Below are positions 44,196 through 58,309 of a DNA stretch of 64,000 nt, one piece after another; within the stretch, counting starts at the first letter, position 1; the number at the start of each line of letters is the position of its first letter. Position numbers and translations under genes: made by a program. Under the pieces are notes generated by a model. The model did no database searches. It saw only the letters and a list, made by a program, of their open reading frames with translations, and was not told the DNA's origin. The DNA is from Sipunculus nudus (taxonomy: Eukaryota > Annelida > Sipuncula > Golfingiida > Sipunculidae): the NCBI GenBank assembly GCA_026874595.1, contig CM049315.1, positions 11,098,664-11,162,663 of the forward strand. Direction: 5' to 3'.

Positions 44196-47100
44196 AAATT
44201 CATATTACATCCCCCTTCTGCAGTTTTAATCTGATTAAATCTATTAAAAAAATTCCAATTATGAGAAATGCATTTATATTAGAATTTATTTTAAATTTTG
44301 CCCAAAAGTAGCACAAAGTGTCGGTTGTTGCGAGGAATCGTTAGGTCGACTAACTGACATTAACCTAATTGAACCTACAGAGGATTTTATGCTGACAGTA
44401 AAGTAACCTTGACAAATGGTTAGGAACACAAGGATCCGAAAACATGATAGTCCCTTCAGTTGTCGCTACATACACTCTCCCAACAACGGTAATTAAGGAA
44501 AAAACAATTTAATCCTCCAAGGAATCAGTAATGTAAGCTACTAACCAGGTGGGCGAACTCCATCCAGAGAAAAAGGCTCCTCTGCCGACATCTGTCTGTC
44601 AAGTTCAACACTAAACACCAGAAGCGGACCAAAGAGAACGTATCATTAAAAAAAAAAAATACAGGTCCCAAGCAAAGTACAATTATATATTTTTCTATCA
44701 GCATAGGATTTCGAGCCGGGGGGGGGGGCGCAGAGGAGGGTCAGTGTGACTATTCTTTGAGAAATGACGCAAAATCCATCAATTTGCATGGAGAATCCAT
44801 TTTATTTCTTCTGAGTCTACATGCCTCATGTGAAATCAACTCAAACTTAATTTCTCTATAGAGTGTGTAAAGTAACATAAGTCAGTACTGTGTAAATTTT
44901 GGAGGCAATGTTATTATAATGCAATTCACTTTGAGTGAAAACGGTGGGAAATATTCTTTTATACTTAATATTTAAATTGATAACCTTTTAGGCGGGTCTG
45001 CTTTGGAACAATTTTAACAATTTTGCGTATTGCTCAATATGTAATTATATATGATTGAAAAAAGGTCAATGTCTGTAAATTTACACATCAATATTGGTTG
45101 CAAGCCTACGGCTAAAATTAAAAACTAGTAACGGATCTGAAGTTTTATTTGGCTTTGAAGAAGAACGTATTAGGGCATAAATATTATCCATTTGACAAAC
45201 TTAATATTTGATAAAAAAATTCTGTGCGCTGCAGCATGTGATTAAGCGTGGGAAAATGGTCCTAATACTTATACTGCATTAAAAATACATATATTATTTT
45301 TTTTCAAAATTTTTCATGTATATTGTTAGAACTTGCAGAAATGCGCCCCTCCCCCCTCCCCCCTTGAATAACGCAACAGACTATGATTAATGACTGAATG
45401 ATCCTATAGTTTACATATATACTGATGCTGAAAAGTGAGTACACGTATATTTATGTACATGCATACACATATATACATAAACGTAAAAACATGCACCTAT
45501 ATATAAAATATAATGTTAAAAAACATAAACATAGTTCGCACGTTACCCCATGGCCGTACCTTGCAACTTTTCTGTTAAGTAAATATAAAGTAATAGCGGG
45601 TGAAAATGTACCTTTTGTAGCAAATGTTAAGGCATATGAGAAAACGCCCAGGTTTTTCAGCTGCACCCTTATAGTTTAGTCTCCATCAGCAAACGCGGTC
45701 GTAGGTTTAAATGTCACAGATTCATTCTCTTCTCTGTTTATCTCCATGCAAGGTATATATCAAACTTCGGAGTCGGCTTTGGAGTGTACAGCTTTGGGAT
45801 AAGATCAATATCTGGAGCAAAATTGTGTGGACTTAAACTCGAATGTTGCAATTAGCATGTTAGAATTAAGGATATACACTCGAAAACGTCCTCTGAGAAG
45901 ACGTTAAAACACACACGTATATGTCATCCTGGACATACCCATTAATTATTTCCTTACGGGAATTTATGTTTTCAACCGTGATTGAAAGACTACCCGACCG
46001 ATATCAACGTAACTTTGCAGAGGTCATGTCAAATATGGCAGGGAAGGTCCTACTAAATGTTGCTGCTGATCCGGGTGGGTCTGTTTGGAAATTAGTCGAT
46101 GTGATGAGTGTCATTCTAGTACCGAGGGAGGCTTATAGGAGTTGATCTATAATCTCAAATATGGGTGATTTTCAATAATTTGGCTTTAGGCACAATATAC
46201 GACGGTCGTATGCACTGTACAGCCGATTCCTCCATTATCGCTTAGTTGCCGGGAAGCTTCCAGTGATCGCTCGGCGTACATCTACAGTCCATCTGCTGTC
46301 CACCTGTTTTGTTTTTGTTTTTTTTTTTAGATAATTTTCTGAAAAGTTTTATATTTTCAACAATTTTCTAGAAAACTACATTAAATCTCCCGCTGATGTT
46401 TCAAAACTTTTTGGGATCTTTACATTGATCTGACAGATCAAATGTCTCCCTACACAATTAGCCATATTTATTTAAGCTGGTTGTATTTTTTACAGTGTTT
46501 AAATGATACCATCCAACCAGCGGCTGCCAATTGAGGCTGTTTTTGCATGTGTATGACCAAAGACCTTGACCACCGCCACAAGTGAGTCTGATATGTTGTA
46601 AAATGTAGACCGATTCCTCATATCTTCAAATATTAAATTAGCTTGTTGAAAATTAGGTCCTTTAACCATCTACTCTGTACTATAATTGTTTCCCTCGAAA
46701 TGTATCTAATTAAATTTTTCATAGAAAAAAAAAACAGGGGAACAGGAGGGGATGAAACGGAATATAGTTTCATCATTAGCCTGGAATCAGTTCATACATA
46801 AATACCATTTGAGTCCGCTTTACTTAGCTTTACCTCCTCATAACAATTTCTCCCCATGCATAGGAACTTCACTTATACATTTACAGACGCGGTATTCTTC
46901 AACACGCCTCTGTCCTCGCTTCACTGGCGCAGGAGCGCAAGGAATAGTATAATGTTTTAAAAAACGTTTACAAACACTTAATTGGAGGGCGTGTTTTGTA
47001 TATAGATGTCTGTAATTTGATATTTTTAATCTTTAGCGAAGCTCTCATCTACAAACGGGACACCTTTTAATTATTGGGGCAGCATTATATCAACAATCAA

Positions 47101-50100
47101 TAGAAAACAAACCTGGTCAGCTACCCATGGGTACCTAAATATACAACTATTCTGTATGATAAAGGTAGTCAAACAAACACAACAAAGGCCTTATTAGAAT
47201 ACGCGAGCGCTTTATGATACATTAATAAACTTCTATATGAACTCAAATATTTATGTGGAACCCTATATATAATATATGCTCTCAAAGCGACTAGCCCACC
47301 AGGCCACGCCCGACCCATTGTCCCAGTGTATTACAGAAAATCTTGATTGAAGGGATGTTGGCTGTTATAATATAGACCTGACACAGTAACTATACACCAT
47401 TTACTCCTGTTTGTTAGAAGTATTTCCATATTTCATCCATGAGTGGACATGACTCCAGGTGTATGAGGAATGAGTACAACTCCCTCCACGGCGTATAGAT
47501 AATATTATACTACAACTTATATTAAGCCCTCAATGGTAATACTGCTCTAACAGACTGTCCACCGATACTAGTACATTTGTATTTCATTTTCCTTATTTCA
47601 AATGGTCTTTCGTGTAATTAAGTTTAATATTACCTTCTATCTTCCTAAACTTATGGAGAAAGGCATACATCATTGATATGTACATGAGAATAATTATTAA
47701 TTTCATTTCATTTCCCCTCAAAGAACTATAGTCATGTGTACACATTTTTTTTCATTAATTTTGTAAGTACCAAGATACTGAAACATAATAGGAAAATGAC
47801 ACCAAAAATATATGGTGGTCGGCCTTTTGTTCGCGAGGGTTTCAAATTCAGGAAAGGAAATTCATCGCGAAAATTGAACCTTCGAGTTAATATGTTTATT
47901 CTGTAGCCTCGCTTGCCTCATGATATAATCAATATTTTGCACTGTTGCGTTGTGAGAACAAACGGTTGATATCAATATTAACAGAGATGGGTGTTATATC
48001 CTATATCTTTAATTGATATAAGAAAAAATATGAGACTTTTTTGCATTATCTGGCTATAATGAACCAGAATTTCCACTGGTTTGACATTCACAGGGCTCTT
48101 TTAAAATGGTGAAGGTTTTACAAGCATATAAAATAGTTCATATAATAAAGGATGTGTCCTGTGTAATTTTCCGCATGTATGGTGAGATCGCGCAAACCGA
48201 ACTCTCGCGAAACACTGCAAAAAGTTGAAATCGCAAAATTTAACTTCGCGATTATTAAGTCACCCACAGTGAGCGATATAATAAAACGTAATGGCAGCAT
48301 ATATAGGTATGGAAGTAGAAGATTACCTTGAAAACCTGAATGGATGTTTACGCTATTGCAACTGCTTCCATTCTATAAGAGACACTGAAATGTCATTTCT
48401 GTTCCTGTATGCGCCCAATGAGTCATGTCAGTTGTATCAAAGATTTCTCTGTGTTAAAATTATTACTAACCTCATACATTTATAAGACAGTTTTTTAAAT
48501 ATCAGTATTTTCTGCTCCCATATTGCAGACAGGATTATGGTAGGGCTCATGTTACAGCTTTTTATGTATTACTTTCATTAGTATAGAATGCAATACATTA
48601 ATTTAACATGTGAAGAACTGATAATTGTGAAGAAGCGGTGACGGTAAAACTGGAGGTCATAGCTAGGATTCAGTGGCTCTCGTGGGATGTCTTCATGGAC
48701 TGTTTGTGTGATTAATAAGTTACTGGCCATAGACCAGCAGAGAAGTCCAAGTCAGATCTCAGGTGATACCGTCAGCCATAGATCATGCTGGATGCTCTAA
48801 TTTGAATATAACAGTGTTAAAGAAATCTAGTGAATAGCGATGACCTGTTTTTGTAAGAACTGGTATCTTTTGATAAAGTAACATACAAAAATTTATAATT
48901 AAATAAGTTTTTGAATTCGTTAAAATCGATAGCTCTAGAGAATCAAACGAATAAACCTGTATTACTACTCGAGTCAAGTAATTGCAATACCTGTTGAAAT
49001 TTTATGATAAAAGGAAATTCACCCAATTAAAAGGAATGTAACTAAACAGAATAAATTAAATTTCGATCAGATTGCACAAGTGACTTATAATTATATTACA
49101 TTCCCCCGATCTAGTTATATTTACTGCCTCGTCATATTTAAGGAGAGTACGATATTAATCCATAAATAGTGATAAGAAAACCCTTAATGGCCGTTTAAGG
49201 TCAAGTGGCTGTCAGATTCTTGGCTGATAGTGGTCGTGGGTGGTCAGTGCTAACACCGAGGCGCTCAGCCAGACCCCTCAACAAAAGACCCTCGTCTGAA
49301 GCTATTAATAAAGTCCACTGAATAATTGGCGGGAGTGAACTCTGACCCCGGCTGTGTCGTCTGCTGTTGACGTTATCACCTCGGCGGATCGGCGGTCGTG
49401 TCATTTTCCAGAGTGGCTCTGGACTGCGCGCTGGACACGGGCGGATTAGGAACTAATCAAGAGTAGGTTTGACAGAGATCATAACTGAAGCCTTGAAACC
49501 AGTGCTAGGATAAACTTTACAGCTCCTCTGACAGTGACGTCCCCGCTCCTTGGTTCTTAACAAGTTTCAGGTCACGTGTTTTAAGGACGGGGTTGGTACG
49601 GCAAGCATTGTTCCGTGGATATAGTATGAAGCATCGGTAACTGCATAAGATGACCAAACTTTATAGACGACGAATTTACTGGCCTGAAGTCAAGATAACA
49701 GTGAACATATGAAAGAGGGAGAACCATACTTTGCTGAATAAAAATCAAACATAGGTGGGGCCTGATATTCTGGTAAGTAAATCATTATGAAATTTATATT
49801 GCTACCTCGATTACTCTTCACATGGTTTAAAAAGGCAAATAAGTGCTTTTCTCTTAGCACATTAACGTGTCAGCTTTGGTAAGTTGAATTTCTGAGTGAA
49901 ATTCGAGCATTTTATAGAGGAGGAATGGAAAAAAAAGTTATGAAGTGTCTAGCTGATGCGGGAAACAATGTACGCTGAATTACTTAATGTTTAATAAAAA
50001 GAAATAAAAAGATTGATATTCTATTAAAATTATCTCTCGATAAATGACTATTTGTGCCCTGATTTCCTTTAAATCTAAAAAACTCTACAGTATAAATGTA

Positions 50101-53100
50101 TCATAGCATTCATTTGCTTCAGCTATCTAGAATGAAGAAGCATAATGGATATATACCGTATCTGCTTTTTTTTTTGTGTGCAAGACATTTCAAAATTCTA
50201 TGCAATTCCGTGTTAAGGTGGCCATTCTTAGACAATACTCGAGTTGATATGGATATATATGACATATGTGTAAATTATTCTTTCCAATCTATACTCAAAA
50301 GAATCTGAAAACATTGCAAACGGTTCACTTGAAAAGTTAAATGTATGACAGAGTATAGAGTGCTGTGTGTTTTGTGGCTGTTAGAGGCAAACCTTTATAC
50401 TTTTCTTTCTTTTGTGTAACTTGGATTTTCAGTCGCGGCATGGTTAGGTTTCAGAAAAGGCTCTAGAGATTCTAGAAAATACTGTTTATATCCTCAAAAT
50501 TATAATTAACCTATCTTGCATACATTTAAATATATATAGAAAAGGATAAATTACTTTCTTTAGAAAACATGAAATTAATAAGGTATGAATTAATGCCTGT
50601 ATACGTATAACATTCGATTCGAAATCAATCGTTACATTCTCTCTACGTGACGGAGCAGCACTGGAACGTGTAAACTGAATGTGTGTTTACCGTATGGTAT
50701 GTGTAATACGGGCGAATGTAACAACACAGACTGCCTAGCCACAAATACTGTCGTTGGGTTCATATATGAGGGGCCAAACGTCTAGAATTACTCGTTTTCA
50801 TTGTTTCCCGAAGGGTTCCATTTACGTGATCTAACCATACAGTTACCTAATCATAGTATATCCATGGGAAGTAATCATGTCCAATAATATATGCGCAGAT
50901 ACTTAACAATTGAACCCAAGGTAAAATTTATTATCGTTCATTACTGGTAAATAATTTGAAAGATAGATATAAATAACAACAACAATATTTGGTTTACAAG
51001 TAACATGTATGACATATTATTTTTATTAATTAAATCGATCTTTTGCCTTTCCATTTATCCTGACAAGCCATTATTTTCGGTATGATTTGCCTTTCGCAAA
51101 TGTCTCGATTTTTTTAACCCTCGTGGATATTTTTTGGTTCAGCCCTGTCCTTAAACATTTAATGGTGCAGAAGCCATTGTTTTCGAGCAGGCCCTACTTT
51201 CATTAATGACTGATGCGAGTTTTGCGTTGTTTCTGCTATTGGTGGCGTTTCGTTGCCGGGCACACAATAAAATGACACAGAGTTCTACCCTTCACGTTTT
51301 ATCTATGTTTCACGTGTTACCATAGCGGGCGGGTCGGGGCCTCCTGGTACAGCTCCATGACCTATCTCCGCATTTTATTACCAAGATTTTTGCTTTTACG
51401 AATTCTTAGGAAAATGTTCCATGGTTTTCCCGTTTGAATTATATAACAAATCTTTGTTGCCTAAAATATGATTTTTCTCACATTTAGTGGAAAGGGAAAC
51501 CACGCCAGCAAAGAAAAAGAAAATTATATGAATTATGCTTCATACGATATTATAATTTTATAATTGTTCTCATGAAGATCTTTTTATAGAGCTTCATCAT
51601 TTGTAAAGCTTCTTGATCATCCAAAATATGTTGCGCATATACGCAGGTTTCAATTTTATAGTGATCAAAAGTAGAGGCACAGAGAGGGTATCTGCCATGC
51701 GCAAAAAAAAATCACTAATAAAACTTCTTCCTGTTTTGGCCTGGAATAGAATTAATTCCGCACTTCCAAATTAAAAAAAATCACCCGTCTCATAATCCAT
51801 ATCATTTAATTGGAATTTATTACAAATATTTGATAACCTTTGACAAAACACATAGTTCTACCGACCCCAGATGGCCACGAATATTATGTAATACCCTTGG
51901 TTTGTCTGTATGCTTTTAAACGCAAAAAGTTCTGGGCGTGCTTTGTTTGATTTTTATGAAGGGTTACATAACAACACCCCAAATCTGGACTACCATAACA
52001 TTGTTTCTTTTGTCCCTGTGGAGGCTCAGAGCCATTTTTATAGAACTGCGTTGTATTGTTTGTTTAGAATCCTTTTCGGAAGTTGTGGCCTCCGACCATT
52101 TCTTGTTTATCTCGTTTCTGGGTATAATCACCTGTAAATTTCATTCGAAGGCACAGGTAACTTTTTCTTAATATATATACATTTTATATTTCTCCTATAT
52201 CCAAATAAACAAAGTGACGTCATGGCAGCCTGAAGAACGCAGTTCCACGTGCATCATCTTTGTTAACAGGATACGCTTTTCAAGTGTACTTAAGCGGCCC
52301 TTGGCGTCGCTTACGTACACAACCATCGTTAAAGGAACTCATTCAACAAAGCAACCACAAGAGTAATTGTGTACTTATGCTCGGTTAAGTACACGCCCTT
52401 GTCACATACACCGTGTGTTTTAGCTTCCGTTGAGTGAGTAAACACACGGGAATCATCCCTTGGACAAATTTGTCGTCGGGGTTACCAAGGGCTATCGGCA
52501 CGCAGACGGGATGATCGCTCATTGATATACACAATTAGCTCTGACTATGAGCAATGTTTCTGTACTAAAAATATTATCATTGCGCTTGACAGTTCGCCTC
52601 ACGCTGTGTACTCTGTCCTGTACAAATGTATCATTTGGAGACAAATACCTTCATCTTATATGATGTCTCGCTTTGGTGTATTTAATAAGTCATGACTGGA
52701 TAGAAAATACTATATATCTGCTAAAGCGCAAAACAATCAAGATTATTATGCCCTTTTTATACTGATTGTGACTTCTAGATGATAATAAATTAAATTTCGT
52801 GTTAATTAAAAAGTAGCTACAATAAATAATATGATCTTTCTTATAATGGAACCTTTATGATATTTTATAACAATAAAGTGCCGCATTTGTTTCAAAATTT
52901 ATAAAGTACCGACGACCGACCAGTCGGAGTCGTGTATTTCGGGGCCAGGCGACTTTTTTATTTAGATGAATTTCGAGAAATGACAGGGAGTGCCTTGGTT
53001 TTCATGAAGTCCGCACACCACAAAACCAGTTTCTGTCTGAATATTGTGCAAAGTCTGCTTGTGTGACTTATTGTTCACCTTTCGGAACACGTGGTCCTAT

Positions 53101-56100
53101 AAACATATCGTTTAACACTATAAAGCTTAATAAAGCTCTTAAATCCACAATCGGATTCTTTTTTAAAAACGTTACTCATTTTGTAGATGTTGTGCGAAAC
53201 ACAAATAGGACACAAGAAGGAACACATTTTGATCAAGACCTATATTTAAATTTTACTATTACCAAAATTTTACCTTTTGTTCTATCGTTGCTGAAATTCA
53301 GAGAGACCTTTCGGAAATATTATGTTGACAACAAGTAAACGAATTCACAAAATAACAAAAAACAGCCGCTAGTCACGTAAATATCAGTTATCTTTTTATG
53401 AGGTAACGATGTCATATAGGTCATAAGAGCTTAATTCATTTTCCATATTTCTTATAAATCCGGAGGTGTTTTGTTTTTTTGGATAGTGTTTGTCAAAGCT
53501 GAATCAACCAGAAACTACGCCGGTTAAACTTGTATCGCCATCTCTCATATTTTGAATGAAACTGGTTTTCAGGAGCGAAATGATACTAATACAAGAGGAA
53601 AAGAACCAGATGGATTATAGAAATATCACATTGACGACGAATAGCAGCCTGACAGGAAACCAGATCCGAACGCATCTCGGTTTGCTCGAACTACGTATGT
53701 TATTTCCCCAAATCATTACAACTGGACTTGCTGTTACAGACAACTGCCATTTGTCACAAGTGCAAAGCAAGCTCCCGTAAACACTGAGTTATTTTTTAAA
53801 ACCTACCAATGCTCAAACGAGAATCGACTAAAATATATTCTGAAGATGCTCATGATCGTATTTTTGTGTTGTCAATCTGAAAACAGTTTCTTGGCAGAAT
53901 GTGATGTTGGAAAAGTACAGGTACGTAATCATTACAGTAATGTAAAGCTAGTTTAGTCAGAACTTATCTCCTGGCGTTTTTAACATTAAATATATATTAA
54001 ACTAGGTTTCTGTATTCGCGACTGCTTGTGACGCCTCACCCTGCTGGTGAGGAGGAGGATAATAGAAGTTGGTGAGTATTTCTATGTCATTATTTGGGTA
54101 AAAACTGTTGAGTGATAGGCACCGTTTATTTATTTATTTTTCTTTCCTTTTGCGCGTATTTTTTTCTTTCTAGTATGGTTGATTTTCATGAAGGGACCTA
54201 TTTGCACAGTCATAATCATAAGTTAGAAGGTGTGCACCTGATGTTAACTAGACTGGCCCAGTGCGTGAAATAGTTATGAGTATATTGTTGCTTCTGACAG
54301 AGAAATCAAACGTTCCCGCGTTGTATCGCACTCAGTATATGTACCGCCATCTTGCGGCAACTCATAACTTATTTACCACGATCTGACCCTCTTATTTCAT
54401 GGACTGGTAGTCTTGGCCGTTTCCCGGACGGTCAGCGCCACACATCACCACCTTGCTGAAATGAGGTCTTTTCCAGTGACGTCAGCATTGGTCTTTCCCA
54501 GATTTTTTTTTTTTCAAAACCAACATGGATCATTCAGTCATCGCCTATTCCGGACTTCCAATTGGCTACTAATATTCCTATTTAATTTGTCTTAATATTT
54601 TTTAGGCCGTCGCTTATGTTGAGTTCGGCGAGACTTTAAAACACTTTAACTCTCAGCCTCAGTGTTAACGTTTATCGGACCACCACTCTTTAAAGTGGGC
54701 CTGTTTGAACATTACGTAGGCCTAACAAACTCTGGCTCAGCCAATCAGCCCGAGATATTCAGGTGCACACGCGACGAGCGCAGTCAAAATGTACCGGCTC
54801 ACTGAAACGATCACGATTCGCAAGTCGCAATTTGACAGTTAATACACGGGTTCAGACAAATGCTGCTAGCTGCTCTTATCATCTCGTCAGTGGGAATTTT
54901 ACTGGACCTGTCGGTACATATTTTTTGCGATAGTGTCTACAATATGCACCTTCATTTGGCCCATGGGCCTTAATATTCGTTCAGCAGAGACATATCAGAG
55001 GACACGAAGATCCATGTGTGGACCACCTGAATACATGATTTCAGTGAGAATGTAACCAAGCGGGTCGAGCTGTGGGACCGCTGTTGGTGTTCTTATAGCT
55101 ACGATGCCGCTCACATGAGGCGTGACGGCCTGATATGCAAATACGATGGAATCGTCAGGTCCTCAAAGAGCCTTGTGAAGCCTTAATATGTAAATATCAG
55201 GTATTCACCATAGGGACTTTACAGGGCTTTAGTGATAAGAGCTTGCACTGAATTAAGTCTATCGGTACATATGGATTCACGTTTTATTTGAAGCATTTTA
55301 TTAGTAAACGCAAAAACTAAAGCCCGGGCAGGGCCAGATGTTAACCTTTGACTTTCACGTAGATTCTATAGCCGATGCCCGCCCATTACAGCCTGGAGCT
55401 CCTATATATGGCTGATTTAAAAAAAATAACCTTATATCAGGGCAAAATAATATTGGCAGGTAACAGAAATGCACCTGATATTTAATTAAACCCTATTGTT
55501 ACTCATTTGTGGTTAACTGGTTGCCGATTGCGGAAGGTTTCCTTGGTGCTAGAAACTAGATGTTCCCAGTACATCGTCCAAATCAACCCGGTGTGCCCCT
55601 CGATGTGGTGTCCCGATCCTAAAAATGTTCAAACATGTTACAAAATGTCTCAATATATCTCCGATCTTTTCCATCCCCGTTGTTATACCGATGTGTCCCA
55701 ATTTAATCCCGGTGTTACCCCGATCTCCAGCCTGTATATGTGTACGGCAAATCGGGGACGACACTGGCGACGTGTCTTGTCTAAACCCATCAAGTGTACC
55801 TGGTGACCTCTTTGACCGTGGTGTCCTGTTTTTCTGTCCCGGAAACTTCAAACACTTCCTATTGTCAATTATATATTATTGTGAGAAACCACACTCGTAA
55901 GGAGTAGAAGGGTAGCGGTTCACATGTTTAAACAAAGGCTATGAGGAACGAATAAAAAAAAACTTTTTGTGCAGATTACAAAAATGAATATAAAATGGGT
56001 GCGTCGATGTGTGGGTGGATGTCAGGGGATCCAGGACACTGGTAAATACAAACATGATTATGTGTGTCACGATTCTAGGCATACGCTTGGATCTAACAAT

Positions 56101-56519
56101 AATGATCAGACAATAGGGACTCGCATTCTAGTGAATATATTATTGTGGTTTCTTGGCCGTTGTTTACATTTTGGATCACGGGAAGTCTTTCTTAAAGAGC
56201 GGGTATTTTAGCGCCCATACGAGTTCTATTCCGCAGTTTCTGCTTCCGACATTCTATTCCTATACATAAAACTTTACCTTTTCCTATATAAAAAAAATGT
56301 TCATTTTTTACCTGAATCTTCTCTCCCCCCCCCCCCCCCCCCCCCCCCATAGTTCCTTTACACTAATATCCGAAACGTGGCTTTATGCATTTGCACATTC
56401 TTGCTTATGCCTACCCTCATGTGAACTTCAACATCAAACGAAATTTCCATGAACCCGTTCCCTAATTCCACACCCAACAACCAATTCAGCCTTTTGCCAT
56501 GAAACCATGGTCTCAGAAT
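44196..56519. other. 12-kb stretch with no supported gene
   Basis: AT-rich single-copy-looking DNA. GC-richer patches at 49200-49450 and 54640-54860 (the latter with a CCAAT box, GCCAATCAG) might be regulatory. TTCGCGA-type motifs near 47835 and 48205 suggest an old dispersed repeat. The longest frames (45921-46145, 53063-53338, 55507-55900) carry no recognisable domain. Confidence 0.4.
55540..55850 (+). repeat. Possible degenerate CCC(C)GATGTG-type minisatellite
   Basis: Motifs of the type CCCGATGTG/GTGTCCC recur (CCCTCGATGTGGTGTCCCG, CCGATGTGTCCC, CCGGTGTTACCCCGAT, ACCGTGGTGTCC). The spacing is irregular and no unit length is fixed. The repeat explains why open frames on both strands coexist here. 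Confidence 0.35.
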
Positions 56520-56639
56520 CCCCCCCCCCCCCCCCGGCCCCAATAATGAATTTGTTCCCACAGAGGGCCTTTAATAGGTTCTCTTATTAGTCTTCCAGGG
56601 TCTGACCATCCCCATTCAAAAATCCTGGATACGCCCCTG
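56520..56639 (+). mobile_element. 5'-truncated G/C-run MITE
   Basis: The right half of the family seen at 3505 and 11862: a C run, GAGGGCCTTTAATAGG, TCTTATTAGTCTTCCAGGG, and the terminus GGATACGCCCCTG ending at 56639. No left terminus was found. A longer C run lies at 56326-56348. Confidence 0.65.
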
Positions 56640-57710
56640 TCACTTTCTCGGTCGCTATCGCTTTCTCTTTCACTCTGTCTTGCATTGGTTTTATGATGTA
56701 TTTATGCCCTATTTAATGGTTTACTTTGAAACAGTTAGCACTTACTGTTAACATATATTTAAGTGTCTACTTGTAATGTTTTCGGCATGATGTCGTTTCT
56801 CGCTTGACAAACTACAGGTGTCGCCACGTATACAATATCTCTTATCGAAAAAAGTTGTTGATGAATAAGGAGGGCCGCCCCGGGTCTAAAATACTCCACG
56901 ACGCCGGCATCTAACAAACTCACTTATCAGTAAATTAATCGACGATTCATGATACATAATGACAGGATCTGTATGTTGAGGACTTTTTTTCGCGCGCGCG
57001 GTTACCTAGCAAACATCAACAAGCTCTTTGACCCAAGTGGCCGACGCTGTTTCTACATGAGAACTTATAGACGTCTTGTAGATTAGATCTAATCCTAAGT
57101 GCTCTTCATGCACAAGACACTGAGGCAGTGATTAGTGAGGCCGGTATTTGCCGTTTCTTGATGATAACTGACTTATTAAGGACGTTTGAAAACGTGATCA
57201 AGCATTGAAACGAGCGGTGCCTCCACATGATGCACCCGGAGCGTTAGGTTTGTACGGCTGTCCAGCGACAGATCAACTTGTAAATATCTTATAATAACAC
57301 CTGGAGGGTTCAACCCACGAGCTGTGTATAGATTTATTATATCTAGTTGTGTACATACAGACCCGCTACTGTAGTGACCCGGGACACACTACACGACATC
57401 GAATGCCTGATTATTTATGATATATACGGCTTCATCAAGGGGTCGCGGTCGTTTTGTTCGGTAATACTGATCATGTCTAGTGTCTGACAATCAGCTTGCA
57501 GGCAGAAGCGGAATCTACTAAAGGCGGAGTAAACGCTAAAGTAAACTTTGGGCGATCTCCGGTAGAACATTACAGACCACGAGATAACCAGGCTGATCAT
57601 GTTGAAACATGAGTATAATTAAGTGAATCCGGTAGAAACTGGAGATGTTTGAGTGATTCCTGTTAAGACATGAACTGGTTTTACCTCTCTCTATGACATT
57701 TTCCCCTCAG
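56640..57710. other. No supported gene; upstream of the mini-exon
   Basis: Moderately CpG-containing sequence (for example 56870-57060 and 57180-57270) without a recognisable element. It could include the 5' flank of the transcript with the mini-exon at 57711. Confidence 0.35.
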
Positions 57711-57743
57711 TCCATCTAGAACAGCCACCATGAGTCTGTGGGG
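57711..57743 (+). CDS. Putative start-codon mini-exon (MSLWG...)
   Basis: A strong acceptor (CATTTTCCCCTCAG) is followed by 19 bases of 5' UTR, the perfect Kozak start GCCACCATGA at 57730, the codons M-S-L-W plus two bases, and a strong donor (GTGAGT). All three signals fit within 33 bases, which is unlikely by chance. The exon would hold the end of the 5' UTR and a five-residue N-terminus, a layout common in animal genes. I found no convincing downstream exon in the remaining 6 kb and do not recognise the gene. Confidence 0.5.
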
Positions 57744-57949
57744 GTGAGTATTTTGTTTTCTGTTTCCCGTACTTTGTGACGATCATCAATGCTGACATGA
57801 TCTCAGTTTAACACGGAAAGCAGGAACGCGTCTTCACACTGTATAAGAGAAGGTCTGATCCACAATTATTGATATCAATATTCAATATTTTGCATTCAAA
57901 AGGAACCTTTTTCATTGCAAGTTATATATATAAATACAGTAGCACATTA

Positions 57950-58127
57950 AGCAGGTCGAGGGGCTCTAAAGCCTCCACAATTTTTTTTTTAGGTGGGGGG
58001 GGGGGGGGTTCAAGCCAGTTCTTGCGCCCTGGATCCCCTTTCCAGGCCCGAGGACCTTATTTTAGGCTTTCGTTTTAGTCTTCCTAGGACGGAACCTCCC
58101 TTTTCCAAAATCCTGGATCCGCCTTTG
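57950..58127 (+). mobile_element. Degenerate G/C-run MITE
   Basis: G run at about 57994, then CCCTGGATCCCC, GACCTTATTTTAGG, TCTTCCTAGGACGG, and the right end CCTGGATCCGCCTTTG ending at 58127. The left terminus is eroded and no clear target duplication remains. Same orientation as the copies at 3505, 11862 and 56520. Confidence 0.65.
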
Positions 58128-58309
58128 CAAGTATACATGCTAATATGAACACACACACGCACGTTTTTCCTCATGCATCGTGCTAATGTTATTGACTACC
58201 ACCAGTTCCTTATGTAAAATACAAATTAAACCAACGTATGAACTCCTCTGTGTGCGCCTTTAAACAAGTTCATCGATTATGATGTTAAGGGGTGACATAA
58301 AAGCAGACC

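Noticed and set aside
55507-55900. Cys-rich small protein on the plus strand
   Set aside because: Open frames on both strands arise from a degenerate minisatellite; no signal peptide or regular cysteine spacing.
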